This document shows positions 18,001-24,872 of a stretch of 27,164 bases of DNA, piece after piece. This DNA comes from RGIG7378 sp964500525 (GTDB lineage Bacteria; Bacillota; Clostridia; RGIG7378), in assembly GCA_964500525.1 (NCBI GenBank), contig CAZCOE010000022.1, positions 1-27,164 on the forward strand, given 5' to 3'. Made by a program: the position numbers and the translations under genes. The notes under the pieces are model-generated. The model was given only the letters and a program-made list of their open reading frames with translations, ran no database searches and was not told where the DNA came from. Each line of letters opens with the position of its first letter. Positions within the stretch are counted from its first letter, which is position 1.

Positions 18001-18720
18001 ACCCCCTCCAAAGTATCTGTTACCCGAATCGAGCGCATGTTTGACGCAGAAGACAGCCACAGACCCATGTTCACCGAGTTGGGCGAAATTTCTGAGGACG
18101 AAAAAGAGCCAACCCCTGAAACCGGAAATGCAGTTCAGGAATTGGCATCTGCGCTTAGCGACTTTATTGAGGGCCTGGGAGAGGAGCGAATCAGCGCCAC
18201 CTCCAGAGGCACCATTAACCATCTGTTCATGGAGAAGCTGGACTTTGGTCAGGCCTCCACTATGGAACAACTGGAGGCACAGTTGCAGCGGCTTATCCTG
18301 TCCGGAGTATTCAGCCAGGCTCAGGCCCACACCATTAACCTGGCAGGTGTAATGTATGCTGCCAATCTGCCGGAGCTTAAGGCGCTGCTAGCCAATTGCA
18401 AGCTCCATCGGGAGTCCTCATTCAACATGTTGGTGGACTACAACCGGCTCATGGAAACCTCGGACCTGACCACATTAGGCACCTACTCAGCCGGTGAGGC
18501 AACCACCCTGATGCAGGGCATTATTGACCTGTGGATAGAGTCCGCTCCCGGAGAGGCCGTACTGGTGGACTACAAAACCGGGCGCTGCACTGCAGAGAAC
18601 CTGACTCTATACAGGAGACAGCTGGATATATACGCCCTGGCTCTCCACCGGCTCACCGGCAGAACTGTTACTCACAAGTACGTGGTCTTCCTGGACGAGG
18701 AGCGGGTCTGCTCCCTGTAG
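15004..18720 (+). CDS. addA: AddA, UvrD-type helicase and RecB-type nuclease
   Basis: Motor subunit of AddAB: an SF1A 3'-5' helicase fused to a nuclease, 1238 residues. The Q motif is in NEQQKQAI, Walker A is AAAGSGKTT (25-33), and Walker B is DEYQDSN (426-432). VGDIKQSIYGFRNA, LTIHKSKGLEFPLVIL and LRLLYVAMTRAQD are the other helicase motifs. The nuclease at the C-terminus has GTINHLFMEKLDF, with its metal-binding His, and LVDYKTG with Asp1189 and Lys1191. GGAGAGGAGG six bases before the ATG at 15004 sets the start; an in-frame ATG at 14998 lies inside that site and is unlikely. It overlaps addB by eight bases, so the subunits are coupled. The stop is only three bases from the convergent thiT stop. 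Confidence 0.96.
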   Translation: MSEFSWNEQQKQAIEVRGADVLVSAAAGSGKTTVLTERLLRCISAGTDVSRLLVVTFTEAAAEHMRSSIAKALGNKITDPATDPGQAAVLKAQLTKLPSANIKTLHSFCLDITREYFAYVDYDLGSRVMDENEASLMRGKMMSELLDREAQGQNSHIMAQLLPILSKGKTQDSLASAIYDLYDLIWEQPFPELWMEQKLSCYTPEAIDRLWLPLIKEQINRELPGLLDDAIGALEIWIDELNLEIDNIRNGTSHTSSRRVASQEAYLEKANASMDYVEDLQARLRQAMDSTDWDSVSSVLSRLDSDKICKVSWQKAQGELAAAKSTLAGCIKKLKNFAKDMPIISRQQLEQALAEQYPQVEYLFYLVTQFAQDYRQAKKNASAIDFGDMQRGAMELLWELDRENGVARITQVARELRDRFEQVMEDEYQDSNNLQEWILRAVSDGPEQVPFHRELSPDMTGPGPHMFMVGDIKQSIYGFRNAEPSLFISKYAAFSSDGNPGYRVDLQGNYRSNPRVLDAVNKVFERHMTMNLGGTDYNDQAKLLPGLGEVEPAPGAYEYPVDCYLKGDESSEAEVIAEIIRDAVENRRFYDYKAKSWRNYTYSDIAILMRATKDAGPAVKEVLESAGIPANICETASYLGTYEIRTAISALRITDNPLKDTDLLAVAFSPMFDMPGDIPAILKVLYPEADYYFQRMEALAQARLEDLNTGTLAPQVVADARERCRSFVNTVNSWRMLAKQLPPERLIWHIVTSTGFYHIVQTMSGGNVRAANLRLLFSYAVKYGNSSLKGITNFVRFLERVVERGSDLPSTQQLTDNTVTILTIHKSKGLEFPLVILTRTASNFNTSDSTGPLVMSSQLGIGLKRFDPTMHCRFSSLPHTLIARNCRAENLSEELRLLYVAMTRAQDHLALVCSKRPEKALDPKGFKDSEDASSYSDWLIPAAVSNSHLFNIVDSTGFQGEADPELLLCAVPQTEIGDITPEAQQEILLPEQIEYSYGYTPSKVSVTRIERMFDAEDSHRPMFTELGEISEDEKEPTPETGNAVQELASALSDFIEGLGEERISATSRGTINHLFMEKLDFGQASTMEQLEAQLQRLILSGVFSQAQAHTINLAGVMYAANLPELKALLANCKLHRESSFNMLVDYNRLMETSDLTTLGTYSAGEATTLMQGIIDLWIESAPGEAVLVDYKTGRCTAENLTLYRRQLDIYALALHRLTGRTVTHKYVVFLDEERVCSL

Positions 18721-18723
18721 TTC

Positions 18724-19323
18724 TCAGGATTCTGCTTCCTTGCCCTTAACTTTGAGGTCCTTGGGCATTATTCTGTTCAGAGTCTTGCGCACCACAGGCA
18801 GGCAGAGGATCAGGATACAGATTGCCACATCCGGGATAATGTATGACATGTTGTATACCAGTGAATAGGGCCATACGTTCCACCCCTCCCAACAGTACTC
18901 CGCAAAGAACACTGCTCCGCTGATGGTGGATGCTGCCAACCTGTTCAGTCCTGCCAATAGAATGCCTGCAAACAGCGGTCCCTCCTTGAGGCCGCCATCC
19001 CTCAGGCCCAAAGAGCTGTGAGCGCCGAAAAATCCTACCAGTCCATATCCTGCAAATGCCCATATGTAATCGCAGAAGAACTGGGGCCAGCTAAGGAAAT
19101 ATGGGCTCTGCACAAATTGAAGCAGGCCGAACACAATCCCGGAAAGGATGCCGTAAACCGGGCCGAACCAATAGGAGAACATGGCAATGGGCAGCATTGA
19201 ACCCAATGTAATGGTTCCCTCGTTTGGCATCTTAAAGCAGATAAAATAGGACAGCACAAATGACAGCGCTATACAGATGGCTCCATAGGTGAGTCTGCGA
19301 ATGTTGTTCTTGGTCTTGGTCAT
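18724..19323 (-). CDS. thiT: Thiamine-specific ECF transporter S component
   Basis: Substrate-binding membrane protein that works with the shared ECF module (EcfAA'T) to import thiamine. The 199-residue chain has about six hydrophobic segments, starting with YGAICIALSFVLSYF near residues 11-25. The family-like part includes MLPIAMFSYWFGPVYG, aromatic-rich YFLSWPQFFCDYIWAF and SGAVFFAEYCW, which would line the thiamine site. The ATG at 19323 is preceded by GAAAGAGAG; the open frame extends upstream into the riboswitch terminator and should not be counted. The TPP riboswitch in the leader independently supports the assignment. It faces addA with only three bases between the stops, so no separate terminator fits there. 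Confidence 0.95.
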   Translation of the reverse strand: MTKTKNNIRRLTYGAICIALSFVLSYFICFKMPNEGTITLGSMLPIAMFSYWFGPVYGILSGIVFGLLQFVQSPYFLSWPQFFCDYIWAFAGYGLVGFFGAHSSLGLRDGGLKEGPLFAGILLAGLNRLAASTISGAVFFAEYCWEGWNVWPYSLVYNMSYIIPDVAICILILCLPVVRKTLNRIMPKDLKVKGKEAES

Positions 19324-19387
19324 AAAACTCTCTTTCCGCCAAGGGTCCCTGATCCCACAAATACAGAGTCCTCTCCGGCAAGATAAT

Positions 19388-19423
19388 GAAAAAATCCGCA
19401 CACAACGACAGTTGCGCACGGAT
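19388..19423 (-). terminator. Riboswitch-controlled intrinsic terminator before thiT
   Basis: On the minus strand a 13-base-pair stem (19423-19411 with 19406-19394, including a few G-U pairs) closes on a TGTC loop and is followed directly by a run of T (19394-19389). It lies between the TPP aptamer and thiT, so ligand binding should favour this hairpin and stop transcription. The competing antiterminator was not resolved. Confidence 0.85.
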
Positions 19424-19433
19424 AGTTATCAAA

Positions 19434-19513
19434 GGTTTGCTTCCCTACGCGAGGATTGTCTCTACAGGTTCAAAGGGTCTATCTCAGCACCTTAGCGGTG
19501 CGCCCCCAGCATT
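19434..19513 (-). promoter_or_regulatory. TPP riboswitch (THI element)
   Basis: Read on the minus strand, the conserved THI-box order is present: GGGGGCGCACC opening P2/P3, a GCACC/GGTGC hairpin, CTGAGA, GACCC closing P2, TTTGAACCTG, a short P5 hairpin and GCGTAGGGAA. P1 can form from TGCT and AGCA at the ends. The element lies about 110 bases before thiT with an intrinsic terminator between them. It should sense thiamine pyrophosphate and switch off thiT when TPP is plentiful. Confidence 0.95.
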
Positions 19514-19530
19514 TATTAAATTACGCTTGA

Positions 19531-19559
19531 ATGATAGACGCTGCAGGTGAATCTGTCAA
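19531..19559 (-). promoter_or_regulatory. Promoter of the thiT leader
   Basis: Perfect TTGACA (19559-19554), a 17-base spacer and TATCAT (19536-19531) on the minus strand. The start near 19524 lies about ten bases before the TPP aptamer, giving a leader of about 200 bases. Confidence 0.85.
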
Positions 19560-19612
19560 TAGCGAAGCAGAGCTTCGGGGGTGAAAAGTCCTGAAGTGAA
19601 AAGTGGTGTTCA
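19560..19612. repeat. Dispersed GCGAAGC/GCTTCG and GTGAAAAGT-type repeat
   Basis: A short CGAAGC...GCTTCG hairpin is followed by two GTGAAAAGT units. The same arrangement of a GCGAAGC palindrome followed by GTGAAGAGTG units occurs twice at 26783-26940. Both places lie immediately upstream of a promoter -35 box (thiT here, galE there). It resembles a small intergenic repeat family; no transposase is nearby. Confidence 0.5.
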
Positions 19613-19794
19613 TGTTCCTTTGGTCGATAATAAAAGTGCTATACTCCACAAAAGAATCATCCCTGGAGAGGCAAAGCGTTCCGGAGATTTGTAAAGACAC
19701 ATGAACAGACCGCTGTTTTCCTCCCTCTTCGACATTATAATAGTGGCATATTCATCAAGTGCTTTCGCGCTCCTTTGTCGCAGCTGCGACGATA
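19613..19794. other. Intergenic stretch with 14-bp palindrome, no clear gene
   Basis: This separates the lipoprotein gene from the thiT promoter. The only firm structure is a perfect 14-base palindrome, GTCGCAGCTGCGAC, at 19777-19790, four bases after the lipoprotein stop. It could aid termination but has no T run. A minus-strand TATAAT-like box at 19734-19739 has no -35 at a useful distance. A 41-codon open frame (19610-19735, minus) lacks a ribosome binding site. Confidence 0.45.
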
Positions 19795-20637
19795 CTAATC
19801 CTCAATACTCGTGACTTCCTCATATTGGGACAAGTCGACTTCCGGAGCCTCCTTAACCCTGTTGACTGACCTATAAAATATTCTGTACAAGGCATCGACA
19901 GTAACATCGCTTTCGTCTTCCCTGTTTGAGCCTATCGCTAAATGTACTGCAACCGGATAGCCTCCTTCCGTCAATGTGATTGCATACACAATCTCCAGAT
20001 GTCCCATAGTGTCCTCATCATAAGTTGCGCTCTCTCCCAGCAGCTCCTCAAAAACCTTCTGACAGACCTCAGGAGAGTATCCCTCAAAATACACCTTCCA
20101 ATTTCCATCTCCATTAATGATTGATGAAACTTTGGAACACTTTTCTCTGGTTGGCCTGAGAATCTCCATTAATCTGGAATTCGGAGCTTCCAAGATATAC
20201 TGTTCTGCAGAAACCGGTGCCTTTATAGATGTCGTATCCGACTTAATAAACTTATATCCATTGGCATATCCACTCTCTTGAAACGCTGCCATATCGTCAC
20301 CGACAAATGACTTGGTAGAAATATGCTCCACAAAATCGTTTGTATTACGATTAATTGTAACAATCTCGGACTCCGTGCTCTTTCTTACGGTTTCATCATC
20401 AGTGATTCTGGTCTGCAATGAGCGAAAGCACTTATAGGAGCTAATCTCAAGGTTGGACCACCTGTCGTACAGGAGAAAAGCCCTGTCTGCTGGATCCATA
20501 GAAATCAGGGGATCTGGTGTGGCAGTAGGCCCTGCTGTTGGATGGACATTCTCGGTCACGGCAGAATTACATGCTGCCAGCACCAAAAATGACAATACGG
20601 CCGCCAGTGCAATCAATAATAGTCTATTTATCTTCAT
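19795..20637 (-). CDS. Hypothetical lipoprotein, 280 aa
   Basis: A surface lipoprotein of unknown function. A signal peptide with a long hydrophobic core ends in the lipobox VLAAC, making Cys23 the lipidated residue. A Thr/Pro linker (34-43) and a domain of about 230 residues follow. The body alternates strands and polar turns, and has the look of the lipoprotein families that fold as a half-barrel (LolA/LppX-like), but this is an impression and no signature was found. Three further Cys occur in the body. It starts 14 bases after the stop of the Cys-rich secreted protein gene, so both probably come from the promoter at 21274-21302 and may act together outside the cell. Confidence 0.85.
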   Translation of the reverse strand: MKINRLLLIALAAVLSFLVLAACNSAVTENVHPTAGPTATPDPLISMDPADRAFLLYDRWSNLEISSYKCFRSLQTRITDDETVRKSTESEIVTINRNTNDFVEHISTKSFVGDDMAAFQESGYANGYKFIKSDTTSIKAPVSAEQYILEAPNSRLMEILRPTREKCSKVSSIINGDGNWKVYFEGYSPEVCQKVFEELLGESATYDEDTMGHLEIVYAITLTEGGYPVAVHLAIGSNREDESDVTVDALYRIFYRSVNRVKEAPEVDLSQYEEVTSIED

Positions 20638-20651
20638 GATGCTCGCCCTCT

Positions 20652-21112
20652 CTAATAGTGAAGTTCAAGAAAACCCCATATATCCAATCTACATTCATCA
20701 CAATACAAATTGAATATCTCTTCATCACTCAAATCTGATCCAACATTCGATCCTTCGTATGTTGCCATAATACATTTTGGTTTTTCTAGAAGATTGAGAT
20801 CGCACTTATAGCATTGGTTGAATGGGTTACTGCACAATTCATCGTCATTGTTAGGATCATCATCCGCTTCGTTATAACAGTACTGATCTGGAGCTCTCTC
20901 TACAAACCTCTTAGATTCAAATTCTTCCTTATCTATGTAATTTAACACCTTACTACTACTTACTGTAGCCAGTTTCTCCTGTTTTAGCTTAGCTGTAGAG
21001 ATAGCACTACTCTCTACCCGATCTATAGCGATTACCTGTAATGGCATACCACTAACAAATAAACAACAAGCTAAAAAAACACAGCAATAATTGAAATTTG
21101 TCTTCCTTTCAT
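20652..21112 (-). CDS. Cys-rich secreted protein, frameshifted in signal peptide
   Basis: The family is not known. The ATG at 21112 has an excellent AAAGGAGG site five bases upstream, but its frame hits TAG after 13 codons (MKGRQISIIAVFF). The main frame, open through the mature protein to 20652, has no good start of its own. The two meet at a run of seven T (21079-21073): one extra T, or a -1 slip on the heptamer TTTTTTA, gives a textbook signal peptide that continues LACCLFVSGMPLQVIA, and a product of about 153 residues. The mature part has seven Cys, including CYKC and CDEC pairs, acidic stretches and an aromatic C-terminal end. Explanations are programmed or transcriptional slippage, phase variation, a recent mutation or a homopolymer error in the sequence. 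Without a frameshift, an internal ATG at 21047 would give a 131-residue protein without signal peptide. Confidence 0.7.
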
Positions 21113-21150
21113 GTTGTCCTCCTTTAATTTATCTCACTAAAAACCACAAA

Positions 21151-21185
21151 GAGCGCCCTGCCTCCACAATAGAGGGCATGCGCTC
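21151..21185 (-). terminator. Hairpin in leader: terminator or attenuator
   Basis: GAGCGC and GCGCTC form the outer stem, with TGCC and GGCA and further pairs inside. On the minus strand it is followed by TTTGTGGTTTTTAG, a broken T run. It ends about 40 bases before the ATG of the Cys-rich gene and lies downstream of a good promoter. It may end transcription from the GH5 gene, attenuate the Cys-rich operon, or both. Confidence 0.6.
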
Positions 21186-21273
21186 CTTAAACTTTTCCAT
21201 ATTTCACCGGATTGTACAAGAGGCCTGCCCATACAAGAATTAGGTCTCGTGATTCAGTGTTTCACTATTTCAT

Positions 21274-21302
21274 ATTTAACATAGTCCAGGCTAAAGTGTC
21301 AA
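21274..21302 (-). promoter_or_regulatory. Candidate promoter of the Cys-rich/lipoprotein pair
   Basis: Perfect TTGACA (21302-21297), a 17-base spacer and TTAAAT (21279-21274, four of six matches) on the minus strand, just after the GH5 stop. It would give a leader of about 155 bases that contains the hairpin at 21151-21185. Confidence 0.55.
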
Positions 21303-21331
21303 CGTCCCGCCGTCCAGGCACCCGTCATTAC

Positions 21332-22480
21332 TCACTCATTTGCATTGCGAATCTTGCCTCTCAGCCAGGCACCCCAGGGTGACAGCTGATCCGACGTCCA
21401 GCCTCCGGTGAGGGACGGTCTGTCCACATTGCCATTGTTTTTGAGGAAGGCGCAGGTCTCTCTCTTGTCGCTGAGGCTCCAGGCAACCCAGGAGATTTTG
21501 TGCTCCTTCATCCAGCGGATGAACTTGTTGCCGTTGGACTTGCCAAGTTCGCCGTTTCCGTCAGAGTCCATTGCGCCCCACTCGGATACAAAGATGCACA
21601 GTCCCTGGTCCATGGCCCTCTCCAGCAGCTCTGTCTTCCCTAGACCTTCGTTGGTGTACAGGTGGTATGTATAGCATATGTTATGGCTGTAATCCTCTCC
21701 AAGAGGTGAATTCAGCACTTCCTCCGGAAATGATGACCATTGGGGATTTCCTACAATAATGATATTGTCCGGGTCGATAGCCCGAATAGTGGAGATGAGT
21801 CGCTCCGCATAGGGCTTGCAGTGATCCGGCCAGTTCACATTTCTGCCGTTGGGCTCGTTCATAATCTCATAGATAACATTGGGATGCTGACCATACTTGG
21901 TGGCCATCTCGGTGAAGAAGTCCACAGCCGCATCCACGTTGTCCATAGGGTTGTTGTCCTGGAGAATGTGCCAGTCGATGATAACGTACAGTCCCAGCTC
22001 AAGGCAGGCATCTACTGCCTCGATCAGCTTTTCCTTAACGGATGGGTCCGTCAGGTATCCATTTTCCCCGGTATACATGGAGGCCCTGAAGATGTTGATG
22101 TTCCAATCGTCTCTGAACCACTGTATGGTGTCCTTGTTGACGAACTCCCCAAACCAATGGAGTCCGTGGGAACTGACCCCGTGAAGCACAACGGGATTGC
22201 CCTTGCTGTCCATGAGCTGAGAGCCCTCTATCCTGAGCTGTCCATATCTCTCCACAGGAGTGGATGTGTTGTTGAGGCAGTCCAGAGGTTCCGGTGTGCA
22301 TAGCCACTTGGCGTCATCCATGGTGGAATCCGGGTTCGGCGTAGGTGTGGCGCCGGTGTCAGATGTCAGGTCCCCAGTCAATTCTGTAGTGTTGTCTCCG
22401 GTGTTATCCGGACTGCATGCTGTAATAATCATAATCGTAGCAATCGCCAATGCGAGAATCAGCCAAAGTCTGTGTTTCAT
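21332..22480 (-). CDS. GH5 endoglucanase lipoprotein (cellulase family)
   Basis: Glycoside hydrolase family 5 enzyme, probably an endo-beta-1,4-glucanase, held at the cell surface. The signal peptide ends in the lipobox IITAC (Cys22). A Thr/Asp/Pro linker follows (about 23-75), and the barrel runs from about 80 to 380. The acid/base Glu209 is in IMNEPNG and the nucleophile Glu300 in FVSEWG. VLHGVSSHGLHWFG, YVIIDWHI and TYHLY are typical GH5 (subfamily 2-like) strand ends. There is no carbohydrate-binding or dockerin module, so it is a simple surface enzyme rather than a cellulosome part. GAGGAAAAC precedes the ATG. It follows the GT2 gene by 81 bases and has its own candidate promoter. Its sure substrate is a beta-glucan; other hemicelluloses cannot be excluded. 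Confidence 0.94.
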   Translation of the reverse strand: MKHRLWLILALAIATIMIITACSPDNTGDNTTELTGDLTSDTGATPTPNPDSTMDDAKWLCTPEPLDCLNNTSTPVERYGQLRIEGSQLMDSKGNPVVLHGVSSHGLHWFGEFVNKDTIQWFRDDWNINIFRASMYTGENGYLTDPSVKEKLIEAVDACLELGLYVIIDWHILQDNNPMDNVDAAVDFFTEMATKYGQHPNVIYEIMNEPNGRNVNWPDHCKPYAERLISTIRAIDPDNIIIVGNPQWSSFPEEVLNSPLGEDYSHNICYTYHLYTNEGLGKTELLERAMDQGLCIFVSEWGAMDSDGNGELGKSNGNKFIRWMKEHKISWVAWSLSDKRETCAFLKNNGNVDRPSLTGGWTSDQLSPWGAWLRGKIRNANE

Positions 22481-22507
22481 GTTTTCCTCAAATCTGTATC
22501 TAAGAGA

Positions 22508-22537
22508 ATGATAGGTATCGGCCTATAATTCTGTGAA
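22508..22537 (-). promoter_or_regulatory. Candidate promoter of GH5 gene with dyad
   Basis: TTCACA (22537-22532), an 18-base spacer and TATCAT (22513-22508) on the minus strand. The spacer contains the inverted repeat ATAGG (22511-22515) and CCTAT (22522-22526), which overlaps the -10 box and could be an operator for a repressor of the cellulase gene. Confidence 0.55.
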
Positions 22538-22561
22538 GGGGGAACCGTATATACTGGCCAA

Positions 22562-23506
22562 TTACTCCTTGTTCAGGGTTTGGTCAATAAAGAATCTGGG
22601 GCGGGCCTTGGTCTCCATGTACATGCGGCCCACATATTCGCCCACTACGCCCAGTGCCACCAACACCATGCCTGCCAGGAACCATAGGGAGAACAGGCAC
22701 AGGAGAACTGCAGAAAAGCCGTTGATTATAGCGTCCACCAGCATCCATACAAAGAAAATGGCCGAAACCAACATTGCTCCCACTCCAGTCGCTGTAATCA
22801 GGCGGATAGGCTTGATGCTAAAGGATGTGATCCCGTCTATGGCCAGGTTGAGCATCTTCTTCAAGGGATACTTGGATGTGCCTGCAAACCTTTCGTGACG
22901 TTCATATTGAACTGTAGAGGACTTGAACCCGATCAAAGGTACGATTCCCCTCAGGAACAGGTTGACCTCCTTGTATTCCATAAGGGCTTCAACAGCCCGC
23001 TTGCTCATGAGCCTGTAGTCGGCGTGGTTGTATACAATCTCGATGCCAAAGGCCGCCAGGATTTTGTAGAAGCCCTGGGCGGTGCCACGCTTAAAAGCGG
23101 TATCTGTGGTACGGGCACTGCGCACGCCATACACCACATCGCTGCCCTGTTTGTATTGCTCCACAAACTTGTCCACAGCCTCAATATCGTCCTGCAGATC
23201 CGCATCCATGGAAATGGTAATGTCTGCAAACTTAACTGCGTAGCTGAGTCCGGCCAGAACCGCGTTTTGGTGCCCCTTGTTCCTGGACAGCTTTAGTCCG
23301 GAATAGTGGGGATCCTGTTGGTGCAAATCTGAAATAATCTGCCAGGTGGTGTCCTTGGAGCCATCGTCCACAAAGAGTATCCGGCTGTTGCCCGAGACCT
23401 GCCCCGCCTGAATCAGGGATTGCAATTTGGCCAGCAGTCTCTTGGATGTCTCCGGCAGGACCTCCTGTTCGTTATAGCAGGGTATTACAAAATACAAAAT
23501 GTCCAT
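22562..23506 (-). CDS. Polyprenyl-phosphate glycosyltransferase, GT2 (GtrB/DPM-like)
   Basis: Family 2 glycosyltransferase that moves a sugar from a nucleotide donor to undecaprenyl phosphate on the cytoplasmic face. The GT-A domain opens with FVIPCYNEQEVLP, followed by LFVDDGSKDTTW (45-56). Its DAD metal motif is at 101-103 in SMDADLQDD. Two membrane helices near 235-255 and 265-290 anchor the C-terminus, as in GtrB, CsbB and YkoT relatives. AGGAGG precedes the ATG. Its neighbour uppP recycles undecaprenyl phosphate, the expected acceptor, and galE supplies UDP-galactose or UDP-glucose. Lipid-linked sugar for decoration of wall polymers is the likely output; the donor sugar is not certain. 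No flippase or final transferase is present in the window. Confidence 0.92.
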   Translation of the reverse strand: MDILYFVIPCYNEQEVLPETSKRLLAKLQSLIQAGQVSGNSRILFVDDGSKDTTWQIISDLHQQDPHYSGLKLSRNKGHQNAVLAGLSYAVKFADITISMDADLQDDIEAVDKFVEQYKQGSDVVYGVRSARTTDTAFKRGTAQGFYKILAAFGIEIVYNHADYRLMSKRAVEALMEYKEVNLFLRGIVPLIGFKSSTVQYERHERFAGTSKYPLKKMLNLAIDGITSFSIKPIRLITATGVGAMLVSAIFFVWMLVDAIINGFSAVLLCLFSLWFLAGMVLVALGVVGEYVGRMYMETKARPRFFIDQTLNKE

Positions 23507-23521
23507 TATTCCTCCTATCGA

Positions 23522-24370
23522 TTACACCAACAGTTTAATTGCGAAGTATCCCAGTACCACCAGGCCCAGCACAATTCTGTATTTTCCAAAGAATTCAAAG
23601 GAATGCTTCTTGACAAAGGCCATGAGGAATTTGATGGCGAACAGGGAGACTAAAAAGGCCACTGCAGATGCCACCAGCACTATACCGATTTCCCCCATGG
23701 TCATGGTGTTCCCATCCATAAAGAATTTGAGCAGCTTGAGGAAACTGGCGCCCAGCATAACCGGAATTGCCATAAAGAATGAGAACTCTGCAGCAACCTC
23801 TCTCCGAGTCTTGATCATCATTGCTCCCAAAATCGTGGATCCGGATCTGGATGTGCCCGGAACCAGAGACAGCATCTGGAAACAGCCAATCTTAAGTGCG
23901 TCCTTGTACGTAATATCCTCAACCCGGTTAATGCGATACTCCACCTGGGCTGCGGCGTGCCTTCTCTCAATAATAATGTACGCCACACCATAGGAAATCA
24001 GCGCCAGGGCCACAACCCAGGCATTGTACAGGTACCGGTCCAGCAGGTCATCCAGCACCACACCCACTGCAGCGGCGGGGATTGTAGCTATTAAAATTTT
24101 AAACAGCAGTGTCCAGGTGGATTTCTTCTCCTCCACGGACTTGGATGGAGCAAAGGGATTCAGTTTGCCGAAGAACATGACTATAACGGCCAAAATGGCG
24201 CCCAGCTGAATAACCACCTCAAATACGTCAAAGAATGCAGGACTGCAGTCCAGCTTGACAAACTCGTCCAGCAGAATAATATGGCCTGTGCTGCTGATGG
24301 GCAGCCACTCGGTGACTCCCTCCACTATGCCAAAAAGTATTGCCTTGATAATGTTAATAACCGTTTCCAT
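23522..24370 (-). CDS. uppP: Undecaprenyl-diphosphatase (BacA type)
   Basis: Integral membrane phosphatase that converts undecaprenyl diphosphate to the monophosphate, renewing the lipid carrier for peptidoglycan and other glycans; high activity gives bacitracin tolerance. The 282 residues fit the family. The two signature motifs are present: EGVTEWLPISSTGH (17-30) with its Glu residues, and PGTSRSGST (171-179) with the catalytic-site Arg175. About seven to eight hydrophobic segments cover the chain. It starts two bases after the stop of the small lipoprotein gene, with GGGGAG six bases before the ATG, and ends 15 bases before the GT2 gene. Both products share the undecaprenyl carrier. Confidence 0.97.
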   Translation of the reverse strand: METVINIIKAILFGIVEGVTEWLPISSTGHIILLDEFVKLDCSPAFFDVFEVVIQLGAILAVIVMFFGKLNPFAPSKSVEEKKSTWTLLFKILIATIPAAAVGVVLDDLLDRYLYNAWVVALALISYGVAYIIIERRHAAAQVEYRINRVEDITYKDALKIGCFQMLSLVPGTSRSGSTILGAMMIKTRREVAAEFSFFMAIPVMLGASFLKLLKFFMDGNTMTMGEIGIVLVASAVAFLVSLFAIKFLMAFVKKHSFEFFGKYRIVLGLVVLGYFAIKLLV

Positions 24371-24372
24371 AA

Positions 24373-24864
24373 CTATCTCCCCATGTCCACTTTTACATTG
24401 AATGTGGCGGTTAAGTCCATAAAATGCACCGTGATTACGCTGGTCTGGGCCTCCAGAGCCCCATCCAGCATGTATCCGTCCAGCTCCACTTCCAGGCCAT
24501 TGGTACAGGTTGCGAACACGTACAGGTTGCTGCGGAGGGAGTCGATATCCGTATCCGGAGTAACCTTCATATCCTCCTGATAGAACACGCAGTATATGCT
24601 CTCTGCCACCAGGGCCTCCTCAAAATCCGTGTCAAATTCATTTCCGCAGATACTGCACCGGTACCTGGTGAATCCCTGCCTCTCAAACCAGGGCTCTACT
24701 ACCTCTATCAAATCCCATTGATGCTCGTGGTCGTGGTCCTGGGTATCCAAGGTCTCTATGATTGCGCCCTCCGTCTTGTCCGGAGAACAGCCTGCACATA
24801 GGGACAGCAGCATCATCAATGCACCTATCAGGGCTGCCGCCTGTGTTAACTTAAAAAACCTCAT
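24373..24864 (-). CDS. Hypothetical lipoprotein with zinc-ribbon-like motif
   Basis: The family is unknown. The 163-residue precursor has a signal peptide ending in LCAGC, so Cys26 should carry the lipid. A His/Asp-rich patch (DHDHEHQW, about 43-50) is followed by YRCSICGNEFDT (about 68-79), a Cys-x2-Cys knuckle. This resembles the short HxW...YxCxxCG motif repeated in many clostridial surface proteins, here in one copy. The rest is a beta-like domain of about 80 residues, which could bind metal or a partner. The gene lies eight bases after nadK and two before uppP, with AGGAG before the ATG, so it is cotranscribed with envelope genes. Confidence 0.85.
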   Translation of the reverse strand: MRFFKLTQAAALIGALMMLLSLCAGCSPDKTEGAIIETLDTQDHDHEHQWDLIEVVEPWFERQGFTRYRCSICGNEFDTDFEEALVAESIYCVFYQEDMKVTPDTDIDSLRSNLYVFATCTNGLEVELDGYMLDGALEAQTSVITVHFMDLTATFNVKVDMGR

Positions 24865-24872
24865 GGTATCTC

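Noticed and set aside
19324..19419. N-terminal extension of thiT by 32 codons
   Set aside because: It reads through the riboswitch terminator hairpin; the ATG at 19323 has its own ribosome binding site.
19610..19735. 41-codon minus-strand open frame with a hydrophobic end
   Set aside because: No ribosome binding site at a useful distance, and it ends in the dispersed repeat. Too little support for a small gene.
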